Positions 24,561 through 36,443 of a stretch of 64,000 nt of DNA are shown here, in pieces. Positions within the stretch are counted from its first letter, which is position 1, and the number at the start of each line of letters is the position of its first letter. The DNA lies in assembly GCA_035048815.1 (NCBI GenBank), contig JAUCBN010000016.1, positions 8,114,501 to 8,178,500 on the forward strand, given 5' to 3'. The position numbers and the translations under genes are program-made. A model generated the notes under the pieces. The model searched no databases and was not told the DNA's origin. It saw nothing but the letters and a program-made list of their open reading frames with translations. Origin of the DNA: Abelmoschus esculentus (taxonomy: Eukaryota; Streptophyta; Magnoliopsida; Malvales; Malvaceae).

Positions 24561-25978
24561 ACTGGCGAGACATCAACCACGACAGTGTATGACTGTGCGG
24601 CCGAGGCATTGACTGAATACATCTCAGCAACCTTAAAGGAGATCTTGCTACAGTAACAGTCACCCCCTGGTATGCTGATCTTGTTAATTATTTAGCTAGT
24701 GGTGTTATCCCTTATAACCTTAACTATAACGAAAAGAAGAGGTTTCAGCATAATGCAAAGCATTATTTCTAGGACGACCCTTTTTTGTTTAAGCAATGTG
24801 CAGATCAGGTTATAAGAAGATGTGTTCCAGGAGATGAGCAACAAGAAGTGCTTCGGTATTGTCATGATTCACCTTGAGGAGGACATTTTGGAGGAAACAG
24901 AACAGTAGCTTAAGTGCTTTAACTAGGCGTTTATTGGCCTGATCTCTTCAAAGATGCCTAACTTTACTGCAAAAATTGTAACCGATATCAAATAACGAGC
25001 AATATCTCCTGACTCAATGAGATGCCACAAAAGCCCATATTGGAAGTAGAGTTATTTGATGTTTGGGGAATAAACTTTATGGGGCCATTCTCATCATCTC
25101 AAGGCAATCTTTACATCCTTGTAGCAGTAGACTATATATCAAAATGGCTCGAAGCAATTGCCACGCCTCACAATGATTCCAAGACTGTACAAAAATTCCT
25201 CAAGAAGAACATTTTCACCATATTTGGAGTGCCCAGAGCCATTATTAGCGATGAAGGTAAGCACTTCGATAACAGACTCATTACCACAACCCTAAAGAAA
25301 CTGGGTGTCACTCATAGAATTTCCACGATATACCATCCACAGAAAAATAGGCAAGCTGAAATATAGAATAGAGAATTAAAACAAATCCTTGAAAAGATGG
25401 TAAAACCATTTAGAAAGGATTGGTCTCATCGTTTAGACGATGCTCTGTGGGCTTATAGGACAACCTACAAAATCCTTTTGGGAACATTTCCATACAGGCT
25501 GGTATTTGGAAAAGCATGCCATTTGCCAATGGAAATTGAGCACAAAGATTATTGGGCAGTAAAGAATTTGAACATGGAATGGGAGAAAGCTGGCCAGAAA
25601 CGACTACTAGACCTCAATGAAATTGAAGAATTCAGAGTGGCATCCTATGAAAATGCCAAGATCTACAAAGAAAAGACGAAACGATGGCATAACAACAAGT
25701 TACTACCGCGGTAGTTCCTGCCATGGCAACAAGTTCTCCTTTTCAACTCCAGACTCAAACTATTCCCAGGCAAACTCAGATCCAAATGGTCAGGCCCATT
25801 TGAAGTTGTTCAGGCTTATCCACATAGCGTAGTAATAATAATAAAATCAAAAATTGATGGGCATGAGTTCAAAGTGAATGGCCAATGATTGAAGCACTAT
25901 TCTGGTCAACACGAGATGAAAACTATAGAGAACATCACTTTTGGAGATGCACTTAAATACACTCCTATCATAGATTAA
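24561..25978 (+). pseudogene. ATH3 integrase and pol C-terminus (broken)
   Basis: The HHCC-type N-terminus survives in part: CHDSP, GGHFGGN and KNC are visible, but the last Cys reads as Tyr in NRYQ. In the catalytic core VWGINFMGPF has Asn where ATH2 has Asp (IDFMGPF), the likely first acidic residue; the second (IISDEGKHF) and the Glu in NRQAEI remain, the latter before a TAG. Next come DWSHRLDDALWAYRTT and GKACHLPMEIEHKDYWAVKN. The polyprotein ends at FGDALKYTPIID with TAA at 25976-25978. Integrase would insert the cDNA. Confidence 0.83.
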
Positions 25979-26968
25979 TCCTTCCATATATATTTATTAC
26001 ACTTTAGGATTAGTTTTAGTCTAGATTTTTTTAAAATAGTTTTTTCTTGTTATTTATTTTAGGTGAAGACGCTCTCAACATCAAGACCATGACAACTGAT
26101 TGTTAGCAATAACCCCTCAGAGTTTCTTTAATAATGCTTTAATTACTTGCTACTGTTTCCCCTAATGTAAGCATTAAAGACACTACTTGGTTCGAGTTTG
26201 GGGGTGTAGAGCCACTGTCGAGGCCTTGCCATTAAAAAGGAGTTTTAAGTGATATTTTTTTTATGTCCAACACTTTACTTGAATTTGTTTCCTACACTTT
26301 TGCACTACTCATCATCAGTATTGTTTTAGTTTATTCTTTTAAGGCAATAAAAATCTTTCTCCTTACCATATTTAGGTTCTGTTGTGAAGGCTTAATTTTA
26401 GGAGACTTAAGAAGAAAACTTAGAAGCTTGCTATAAGGTTGAACTTAAAACACTTTTGGGACTTGTTTGGCTATAAGAATTCTTTTAATAAACTTAGGTG
26501 ATAAAGACTTAGAACTTTGGAAAGGTGATAAGAGGTGTCTATCACTTGCTCTAGGAAATATTCTTCTTCATGCTAGAGGTACCCGAAATTGGCTCAAGTA
26601 TGCTTAAAAGAATAGCAAAAGAGATAAGAAAATAAGAAGGAGAAAACACAATCCTTGAGGTACCTGAAATTGGCTCAAGAAATTATTGTTTTAAGAAGAT
26701 AACACTAAACCCAAGTCTATTTGTCTTTAACTTAGAGTTTATCTAAGAAAGCCCTTAATCAAATTTGTCCACAAGAACACACACACTCACAAAAACTTAT
26801 AGTTTCTCTTCTAGGTAAACCCTTAGGTAACCGAAAAGTTAAGTCTAAATAATGGACATAGTTATAGTGGGGAGAATAGATGGAAACATAAGGACAAGAA
26901 AGAATAAAGTTTGACAAATTGATGGTTTGTATCGCTTGAGGATAAGCAATAGTTTGAGTTTGAGGGTG
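25979..26968 (+). other. ATH3 3' untranslated region with two purine motifs and hairpins
   Basis: No ORF follows pol. A pyrimidine-rich stretch ends in TTATTTTAG (AG at 26061-26062). Purine motif 1 (TTCGAGTTTGGGGGTGTAG) lies at 26191-26209. Hairpin-type units occur at 26531-26554, 26572-26599 and 26653-26679. Purine tract 2 (AGTTTGAGTTTGAGGGTG) occupies 26951-26968, touching the LTR. Confidence 0.75.
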
Positions 26969-28282
26969 TGATAAGTGCTCAACTCACTATCACTTTCTAC
27001 ACTTTTCATGGACATTAATCATCAATTTTACACCTACTTGGACCAATGCATAGACTTAATGTGATATATTTAGATATTATGCTATTAAAGATAATATTTA
27101 CAAAAAAGGTAAGGTTTACTGCATTTTTGTATCTGTTCAAGAGAAGCATTGTCACGGCAGCAAACTAAGGCCGAGGCAAGATCTGATACCGAGGCAGCAG
27201 AGGACAAGTAGCAATAAGGCAGGCAAGCTAAGGATAAAAATGAGGAGAACGTTGCTAGACAAGAAGCCCAAGGATCGGAGCAAGATAACACGAGAAAAGC
27301 CCAAAGACAAGGCTACACAGGAAAACCTTCTAGAAGAAATAAATTTAGAAATATTTGATTTATGTACATGACTTGTTCCCTACTCCTAGTTGTATTCTAG
27401 TTAGGAAAGGTTTGCCCTAGGCCAAGCCTATATAAGGCATAGTCGTCCAAGGGAAGAGAGCATACAATTAGATTTAGAACTTTTAGTTTTTCTTTTCTTC
27501 TATATTATGTTCTAATTTTGTTTAGGCTTAGGTGAAGGTTGTAAAGTATTAGTGTGAGGAAGTCAAACTTTGTTTCTTGTTTCAAATGCAATAAAATATC
27601 AAAGTTTGCTTATTCTTTGCCATTCCTTGTTCTTACATCCAAGCACTGGTGAGAAGTTTATAAGTCATCCATTTATCTAATATCGGGAGAGTTAGATTCA
27701 CGAAAGGAATAAGTATGATGTTTCTATCACAGAACACTAACTCGGCCTAGGGATAGGTTTAGAGTTTCAGCTAATTGTAGTGTGAGATTGGTTGGTGATT
27801 ATAATTGATTCACACCGGGAGGTACCATCAAGGGCTGGTCATCAACAGTACTTCAACTTAGGGATAAAGGAGTCATATAAGGACACTTTGCCGACTTTGG
27901 TAAAAGTCTGCCCAAGAGCAAGGGATTGCTGCGGTAGACGAGTATCTTTACTATCGAGGCAGTAATCTGTAGTTTTGTTGAGGCAGTGTTGTGCAATTGC
28001 ATTGGACAAAAACCAGTTGACTAAATTCACTATAAAACACAACTCGATCCTAGACACCTTTTCTCTATTTGAATTTTCTATCTTTATTTAGTTTTTAGTA
28101 TTTAGTTCAAATCACAACCCAATCACTTGTGTTTTTATTTTGTTTTCTTTTACAGAGCAAGAAGATCAAAGAAAGCATATTAAGTAGACCAATCATTGTG
28201 GAGATGATACTTGATACTCATCACTTTATTACTTGGCGACGTGTTCACTTGCACTAAAATTGCGCATATCTAACACGCATCA
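26969..28282 (+). repeat. ATH3 3' LTR
   Basis: Begins TGATAAGTGCTCAACTC and ends CACGCATCA; it aligns end to end with 18904-20218. The TATA box TATATAA is at 27429-27435. Its differences from the 5' LTR are scattered substitutions and small indels. Confidence 0.92.
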
Positions 28283-29673
28283 CAAACTGTCCAACTTAAG
28301 TTTCCAGTGATTTAATTTTTGCCTCTTGATTTTGTAACCTCATCTCAGTTCTGTTTATAAAGGCATCAGTTCTTTTAATGAAGTTACTATTCTCGCACAT
28401 GTATGATTTTGTTCTCATCATAAAAGTCTTAAGAGAATTCTCCGATGAACTTGTAGAGTGATGCTGATGTATCTGCTGCAGCAGCAGTGATTGTTGTACC
28501 TGCTGCTGCGGAAGATGTTGCATTTGCATTGGTTGGTGGAAACTTGAGGGTTGAGTAGTTGGATTCAAAGCATTATTGGGATTACTCTATGAGAAATCGG
28601 GATGTCTTTTCCATGCTGGATTATATGTATTGGACATCATGTTGTTTCGGTTACAGTTTCCCACATAAAGGCTAGATTCCTAATTCTGCATATATTTAGA
28701 AGAGCTATGGTTACCTCCACATAAATTACAAAAAGAATCTATTGCCTTAACCTCATGTGTATATGCTGCATTTGCATGTTATGAACCATCTTAGTAAGAG
28801 AGGCCAATTGTGCTACGACTGAATTTTATGTTTCCAACTCATTCACTGTAGTTTGACGTCTTACTCCTCCTCGCCTAGATGTAGGGAATTGAAAATCATT
28901 TTTTGCGTGTTTGTTCAGAATCTCTATAGCTTCATCCGGTTGTTTGTCAAGGAGTGTTCCATTGGCAGAGGCATCTAAAATCATTCTTGTTGGGGCATTG
29001 GTGGCATTGTAAAACATGGTCACTTGTGTCCATAATGGAAATCCATGTAAAGGACACTTGTGTAGTAGTTCCCTATAGCGCTCCCATGCCTCATACATCT
29101 GTTCATCATCGGCTTGCCGAAAAGAAGTAATTCCATTACGTATGCGATCATATAAATTAGTAAGATTAAAACATGTAATGAAATCACTACAGAGTTCACT
29201 CCAAGATCCTATAGATCCTGCTGGAAAGTTATTTAACCAGGTTTTGCCCTATCCCTTAGTGAATAGGGAAATAACTTCAATCTCAAAACATTTTCTTGGA
29301 TCCTTGAATATTAAATGAATTACAGATCTCCATGAATGACTTGAGATGTTGCCTGGCATCTTCAGTTAAAGACCCACCAAACTGTTTAATAGTGTTCAGC
29401 ATATTGAACATGATATGTTTCAGTTCAAAGTGGGTGCTTCGATTTTTGGTGTAACAACTCCTGGATTTAACCCATTCAAATCCTCTTCCAGGAAATCTCT
29501 GACAGTGAGATGTCGCGGAAATGTTGGCGGCAGAAGGTCTCCATTGCAGGTAGATTCTATTCAACTGGATTATCTTCCATAACTACTTGGAATTGTCTTC
29601 GCAAACTTTAACGCGTGCGTTCAATCTCTAGATCTAACTCGTACAAAGGATTGCTTGGGTTTCTCATGGTCAT
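28283..29673 (-). pseudogene. ATH2 gag, N-terminal part (broken)
   Basis: Minus-strand start ATG at 29673 (MTMRNPSNPLYELD), then HIMFNMLNTIKQFGGSLTED, QHLKSFMEICNSFNIQG, PMYEAWERYRELLHKC-like (28826-29098) and TNAPTRMILDASANGTLLDK. A CNLCGGNHSSSKY segment at 28694-28741 has lost the last Cys of the knuckle. A glutamine-rich stretch (HLPQQQVQQSLLLQQIHQH) follows. The reading stops at ATH3 and resumes at 18903 with the PQGGLPNNTKVAKGM block. Stops and frameshifts are present. Confidence 0.85.
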
Positions 29674-29743
29674 ACACTAGTAAAAACCGATGTTAAATAA
29701 AAATAACTAAAAACGAGAAAAAAAGAAAATAAAATTTAGTTGT

Positions 29744-29764
29744 CAATCCTCGGTAACGGCGTCA
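29744..29764 (-). promoter_or_regulatory. ATH2 primer-binding site, tRNA-Asp type
   Basis: In sense TGACGCCGTTACCGAGGATT, six bases from the LTR edge at 29771; close to the Athila tRNA-Asp complement. Confidence 0.75.
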
Positions 29765-29770
29765 AAAACT

Positions 29771-31151
29771 TGTTGCGTGTAAAATAGGTTGCACAATTAG
29801 TGCAAGTGAACACGTCGTAAGTAATAAAGTGATAAGTATTATCGAATATCATCTCCACAGGGATTGGTCTACTCAATATGCTTCCTCTTGTCTTCTCGCT
29901 CTGTAAAAAGAAATAAAATAAAAACACAGATGAAGTTGGATATTCTGGAGTGAAATAAATAACTTAAATAATAAAGAAAACTAAATAATAAGAAAATAAT
30001 CAATTTAAGAAAGTATCCAGGATCCATTTGTGTTATATAGTGGATTCAATTGACTTGTTTTTATCCAATGTAATCACACAATATTGCCTCGGAAACACTG
30101 CAGTTTTACTGTCTCGACAGTGATGATGTTCGTCTACCGCGTCAATCCCTTTCTCTTGGGTGGACTTTACCAAGATTCGGCAAAGTATCCTTTGATGACT
30201 TCGCTTATCCCTAAGTCGAAGTACTATTGATAACTAGTACTTGATGATACCTCCCGACGTGAATCAATTATAATCACCAACCAATCCCACACTTCTTTTA
30301 GCCGCTGAAACTCTAACCTATCCCTAGGCTGAGTTAGTATTTTCCGACTAGAAAAATACCGTACTTATTCCTTTCCTGAATCTAACTATCCCGATATTAG
30401 ATAAATAGATTTCTCACAAACTTTTCTCTTGAGCTTGAATGCAAGAACAATGAATGGCAAAGAATACGCAAACCTTGATATTTTATTTCATTGAAACAAG
30501 AAAAAAAAAGTTCAATCTCTTCTCACAAATACTCTAAAAATTTCATCTATGCCTTAAAGAAATTAGAACATAACAGAAAACAAAGAAAACTCTAAAATCT
30601 AAGGTGAATTCTTCTCTCTCATTCGGCTCTCGTATTCCGGCTCTCTTATTCCGGCTCTCCTTTATATAGGCTTGGCCTAGGGCAAACCTTTTTAAAGTAA
30701 GAATACAACTTTGAGTAAAACACAAGTCAAGTACATAAATAAAAGATATTTGTTTTTTCTAGTTTATTCCCACAAAGATTCTTTTCTCGCGTGGCCTTTG
30801 ACTTTGGCTTTCTATGCGTTTCCCAGCTCCGATTCTTGTGTTGCTTGTCTTAAAACATCAACCACATTTTTCTCTTTATAATGCCTACAATATCGGTACT
30901 TGTTCACCAGGTGCTGCCGCGGCCTCAGGTATTGCCGTGACCTCAGTTGCTGTCGCGGCACTAGATTTACCTACAAATGCATAAAGGTTCAGTAAAGCTT
31001 GTATTTTCTATAAATTTCATTTTTATAAGTCACAAAAGCAAAGTACCTAAATATCTCACATTAAGTTCATGCTTTAGTCTAGGTAGGTGTAGATGGAGTG
31101 ATTATTATCCATGAAAGGTGTAAAAAGTGATAGTGAATTGGGCACTTATCA
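29771..31151 (-). repeat. ATH2 5' LTR
   Basis: Plus-strand ends are TGTTGCGTGTAAAATAGG and GGGCACTTATCA. It keeps the TATA box (complement of TTATATA at 30662-30668). Three GC-rich palindromic motifs lie at about 30912-30962 where the partner LTR has one. Confidence 0.92.
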
Positions 31152-31156
31152 TTAGT
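31152..31156. repeat. Target-site duplication of ATH2, right copy
   Basis: TTAGT, identical to 12219-12223. Confidence 0.85.
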
Positions 31157-32550
31157 CTCATCATAATATCACCTGCAATCACAACTTACAACGATTACCC
31201 AGAATAATAGTACACCAAAAATACCTTGGTTCGTCTCAACACTCACAGAATTCTCAAGCCATAAGCAAAACCCTTTTTTCTTTTCTGGTGACCTAACCTT
31301 TCCTTACTTAAGTTCAGCATCCGACTTTCGACGAACTACAAGAGATCTCAACTATCAATAACAAGCTTAACTTTCTCAAGCATATTCTAACACACAAGGC
31401 AAACCAAAACTTCCCACTGAACCTCGCTTAAGACAATAACATAGCACACTTTACTATCAGAACCGTTTAAGGGTTCTAAGCCAACTACTGACATGGTTAC
31501 AAGAAAACTCCACCAAAGGAAACACCTTCATCAAGAACCCAAAAGATTCACATCACAATACCTTAGCACACCTTTTAAGAATAGGATAACCCATTTATAC
31601 CGGTTACATGACTATTGACGAGCGAACATACGAAACTAAAGTTTGAAATTCAACGTACGTCCCCAAAATCATACCACATTAAAGCATACTACTCAACATT
31701 TCCAACCGTTCTCAAGGGAAATACTCTCTTTACTACCGAGAACCCCAAAAATCATGGGTATTTGTTCACATACCTCTACTCTAGGACTTTTAATGACAAC
31801 AACATTCTCAAAGAATACTGACTCTCAAGATCAACTTACCAAAAAAAACGAACATTCACTCTCAAATCAACCACATCCGAAACAAGTCCATCAAATAACA
31901 ATCGCTTTCAAACTTGTAATACAACTTCTTACTTCCAGATGCACAACAAACTTTCATCAAGATACCATTCTAACTTAATACTATACAACACAATTACGTG
32001 CCTCATAGACATAAAAGACAACCAACATCACAACTAAAACCCATCAACACAAACTCAATTATCCCCTGCACACGCGTCACCACCAAGCATCCGATAGCAA
32101 CTTACCTCAGAACATCTTAACCATGAAAAGTCTCACCTGCAACTCTATCACTAGACCAATACTCTTCGATAAACTTAATAAATCCAACACTGCTCTTGAC
32201 TTTAGAAAACTCTTAACTTACTATATTAAAGTGACACCTATCGAGAGATAACCCTTAAGCAACCTAAGACACACTAAGTAGCTCAGACTTAACCCATCAT
32301 GCAACTCAAGGCACTTCTAAACTTTTTGTGACAGTCTACATCATCATGCTCATCTAAAAGAAAATGCCTCATCTAAAGGCTAGATCACCATAACCAGCTC
32401 GGTAATGCCCCGTTCACAATTTGGATGTACTACACACACAAGTTTTCCCAAAGAACAACTCACTGACTGAATCATTTAACAACACGACACCATCGTCAAC
32501 TAACTCCTTTTCCACTTAGACTATGACAAAATCAAAATTATCCCCTAAGC
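31157..32550. other. Degenerate AT-rich DNA, possible continuation of GYP1
   Basis: This is the other side of the ATH2 insertion site, so it should continue the GYP1 relic at 12013-12223. I see no readable gypsy domain on either strand; short open frames here are scattered and unlike any family I know. Confidence 0.4.
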
Positions 32551-35450
32551 ATTTTTAGCTTTTCAAAGTTTGAAACCGTGCTTCCGTCTACTCCACCTAA
32601 CACCCTTTTTATCGTTAAGCAAAAATAACAAAGGAGAAACAAACAATAAATAGAAAACTCAACAAACACAAACCCTCGCAAAAAATCCCGATGATAAAAA
32701 AAAACTCAAAAGATTGCTTACCCACTAAAGGTTACAAACTAACTATCGATTTTCGTTGCATAACTTCTCAACAACCTGACCATACCCAAGGTAAACCCGT
32801 CACAACTCTCTAAAGAACACAATATGCAAAAGCTGAGCCACACACACAACCAAAACTTCTCAAGGCCCATAAAAGTCCATTACGCATCATTCAACATGTC
32901 AATTTCTTATCTGATATATTTCTTTCCTCTCGAAAAACCCAATCGGGGCTTTCTAACACAAACACTAGATCGGTTATATTCTTGACCTAACACTTTCTAA
33001 ACCATACAGAAAGAAAATACTTAGTGTTACTTCTACCAAGCATAACAATAACACAACACCTCTTTTATAAGCCAAACTCTGGTAGAATAAACCTTGAGAA
33101 ACTCAGCCTTCCGCTTCACTAACAACCAACCCAATGATTGACAACGAACTTAAGACACTCATCCTAGGTTCAACCATTCACAACTCCAAGCCCAGCTAAT
33201 TAAACCTTAACAAGAATTTCTTCCCAACTAGAATAGTAACTCGATCTACTACACAACAGGATCAACACCAACAAGGGTATCTTTCAAACACCTCTTTAAA
33301 CCTACACATTCTCACTATAGGACTGACCATAACACAACTTTCATTTTCAAGAGGGAAACGTTTTCAGATATGAAGAATGTATACATGAGTCTTGTATGTC
33401 ACCCTAGATGCCTATGCAAATACATGCAAATGTAATCTAATGTATGCTCAAGAATGCATGCATGTCCTTAGATGTATAATGTATATGCAGTGGTCTTATA
33501 TTATGTATGATTATTGTCCATACTCACAAACAACATCCTCAACTCCGAAACTTCGATTTCTACCTTTTCAATGTTCAGAACCATAGAAACTTAGCACTCA
33601 TGAGTATACAACACACCATAATCCAAACAATTCCAACATGTTCGATTCACCTTGCACACAAAGCACTTTGAAACTCCCTAAGGCACTCTCAGAGATGTAA
33701 TCACCTACTACTCACCAGCATAATAATTTCTCAGGCTAAACTAATTTGAAACCACTTAACACTCAAACATGATCGAGGACCAGTCGATTCAAGATCGGAT
33801 ATCACAACACCACAACACAAATCTATCTACACTTTCTGATCTCGACAACTCCTATATTACCAAGTTTTAGCTTTCTTTTTGGTCTTATATCAAGCATAAT
33901 AAAGTAGAAAAACAATTTTAACATGCAAAAACATTTTGCGAAACTTGTGAGGCCAGCGCGAAACAAGTTCCAAGTAGCTCAAGTATAATATAAAACAAAT
34001 TCCTAGTAGTAGTTAGAGGAATGAGTACCCAAAATAAATTCCAACAGTATATATTCAATCATTACATAGCGCAATCAACTATGATTAACATCAAGAATAT
34101 ATAACCATGTAAGAAGTGTATTTTTCATAATATGCTCTAAGCATCATATAAAATCATATAAATCACTGACTAGACTATTAAAGAACATGACACTGTAGTC
34201 AACCATCTTCTATATCACTTTAGATTATTCCAGGCTCAAAATTTTGCCTCTCTAACCTAGTCAAGCTTTATACTACTCTTTCGTCCACTCATCTTAACAT
34301 CCTTCTTAACATTAAGCAACAACAATAAAGGAGAAAACCAATCATAAACGGAAAAATCAACAAACAAAAACCCTCGCAATACCTCCTAACGATAAAACAA
34401 GCCCAAAAGATTGATTACCTATTAAATGTTACAATTTGTCAAGCAATCCCCATCGCACAACTCCTCAATACAGAGGTACCTAAGGATTACACCTGATAAC
34501 TCCACAACAACCTGACCATACCCAAGGTAAAACCGTCATAACTCTTTCAGAACATCGTATACAAAAGCTAAGCCAAACGGCACAACCACAACGTCTCATG
34601 GTCCACACAAGTCCATTATGCATCCTTCAACACCTCAACTCTTTCTTTTTTGATATATTTTTTTTACTTTCTAAAAACCCAACCGGTGTTTTCTAACACA
34701 AATATTAGATTAGTTATATTCATGACCTAACACTTTCTAAACCATACAAAAATGGAATAATCAGTTGTACTTATACCAAACATGATGATAACACAACACC
34801 TCTTACGCAACCTATATCTCACCGAAAAAAAATCGCAAAGCATAGCCTTCCACTTCACTAACAACCAACTTTAATCGATATTACTCTCAAGGCACTCAAC
34901 CAGAGTTCGCCCATTAATAACTCCAAGCCCAGCTAACTATTCCTTATCTAAGATGACATCCCAAACATAAAAGTAACTTGACTCACTACACAACAGATTC
35001 TCAGACTAAATTGATTCAAAACCACTTTATACTCAAACATGATCGAGGACCCAGTCGACTTAAGATCGGATATCACAACACCATAAAAAAATTGTCTTCA
35101 CTTTATGATCTCCACAATTCCTTTATTACCAAGTTTTAACTTTCTTTTTGGTCCTATATCAAGCACAATAAAATAAAATAATACTTTTAACATACAAAAT
35201 CATTTTGCAAAACTTGTGAGGCCAACGCGAAGCAAGTTCCAAGTAGCTCAAGTACAATATAAAACAATTTCCTAATAGGAGTTAGAGCAATGGGTACCCC
35301 AAAACAAAACCCAGCAATGCATACTCAAATATCACATAGAATAATCATCAAAATTAATTAACATCAAGAATATATAACCATGTAACAAGTGTATTTTCAA
35401 TAACATGCATTAGGCATTATATAAAACCATCCCAAAATCTCATGCATTAA
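32551..35450. repeat. Large direct repeat, two diverged units
   Basis: Unit 1 (about 32551-34200) and unit 2 (about 34260-35450) share long colinear stretches. Examples are CAACCTGACCATACCCAAGG (about 32775 and 34508), TGACCTAACACTTTCTAAAC (about 32983 and 34724) and CAAGTTCCAAGTAGCTCAAG (about 33965 and 35236). Unit 2 lacks about 0.4-0.5 kb corresponding to 33260-33735. No gene is visible. It may be a tandem duplication inside a gypsy LTR or leader. Confidence 0.75.
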
Positions 35451-36030
35451 CCAATGCAAATTTAAACTAGTTTCCTATTCTACATGGCATATCAAAAACC
35501 ATAAATCTTATGAGATGTTCAACTTATAAATCATTTTTAAAACCAACCGACAACAATGTATGCAACATTTAAAATTTAAGTATATTGCCTTTTATAAATT
35601 TAATATGCAAGACAACCTTAAAACATGGTCTAAACATATTCATATAACTAATGTCATAACAATGCAACAAGACTTCATCATGCTTACAAACAACAATTCA
35701 TATGGCAAAATGTAAGCACATCAAAATTAATCATGCTTGTAAACACCGTAGTACATCATGCTTTAGCAACAATCACATCTATAACAAAAATACAAGCACA
35801 TCAAAATTTAATCATTCTTGCAATCATCTTGCTTGTCATACAAGGCCATAACTTACTAAGTCACAACAAAAATCAATCACACATAGCAAATACCGTTTAT
35901 CTCATACAATAACATAGATTTTTTTTAAATCACCATGTATAAGCAACATTTAAAATAAATTTAAATCTACAAAATGTCAAACAAAACTTCTCTAAAGGTT
36001 TCGTAAACCTAAGTTCAAATACCAAAAAAT
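35451..36030. other. AT-rich sequence without recognisable features
   Basis: Rich in CATGCTT and ACAAG words like the GYP LTRs, but I could not align it firmly and see no gene. Confidence 0.4.
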
Positions 36031-36443
36031 GTAACCCCCTTGATCCGGTCTAGAAAAAACTCGACTCGAATGAGCTATATAGGAAATACCGAGCTTATCC
36101 GAAGAATCACCCCAATAAATGATCCTAAAAAATTAAATGGTGAATTTTTTCTTTTATCTTATCTAGATGCTTTATTTTAATTCTATATGTCCATGAATAG
36201 ATTATATCCAATTACAGCGGAAACAAATAAGGAACGAATCCTAAAACGTACAAACATGCATTAGGTACCAAAATATAATTTTCTAAAAGCTAAAGGACTA
36301 AATATGAAATTAGTGTTATCAATCTTTAATTAGGTTCATTACGTGTTTGTATCTCAAATTTTAGTCCTAAATACACGTTATCCACATATCATATACAACT
36401 TACTAGATATATTACAACCTAGTTAGCAACAATTGATTCAACT
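36031..36443 (+). repeat. GYP-family LTR end, inverted relative to GYP1
   Basis: Aligns with the reverse complement of about 8949-9470. Shared blocks include GGTCTAGA, CCGAG, CTTTTATCTT and ACCTAGTTAG-AACAA. It is therefore the 3' end of a related LTR in plus orientation. Its own element is not recognisable on either side. Confidence 0.65.

Larger units (their letters stand above)
18904..28282 (+). mobile_element. ATH3: Athila retrotransposon nested in ATH2, complete structure
   Basis: LTRs at 18904-20218 and 26969-28282 (about 1.31 kb each), a CAAAC target duplication, primer site, gag, PR, RT, RH, INT, acceptor-like site, purine motif 1, hairpin array and purine tract 2 are all present in plus orientation. 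Total length is 9379 bp. It is younger than ATH2, into whose gag it inserted in the opposite direction. Its coding frame has many stops, an RT active-site deletion and an integrase substitution, so it is dead. Confidence 0.93.
12224..31151 (-). mobile_element. ATH2: complete but decayed Athila retrotransposon, interrupted by ATH3
   Basis: Two LTRs of 1381 bp each (12224-13604 and 29771-31151) are flanked by TTAGT duplications. In minus-strand order: LTR, tRNA-Asp-type primer site, gag, protease, RT, RNase H, integrase, acceptor-like site, purine tract 1, hairpin array, purine tract 2, LTR. ATH3 (9.38 kb) sits in gag. Without ATH3 and one CAAAC the element is about 9.5 kb. There is no extra ORF between pol and the first purine tract. 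The LTRs differ visibly at several percent of sites, so the insertion is not recent. Confidence 0.9.

Noticed and set aside
28440..28530. CAG/CTG-type trinucleotide repeat as a microsatellite
   Set aside because: It is the glutamine-rich part of ATH2 gag read on the minus strand; homologous stretches exist in the other gag copies.
31615..31978. Overlapping plus-strand ORFs
   Set aside because: Two frames of the same AT-rich degenerate DNA, no recognisable motif, no homologous copy in the window.
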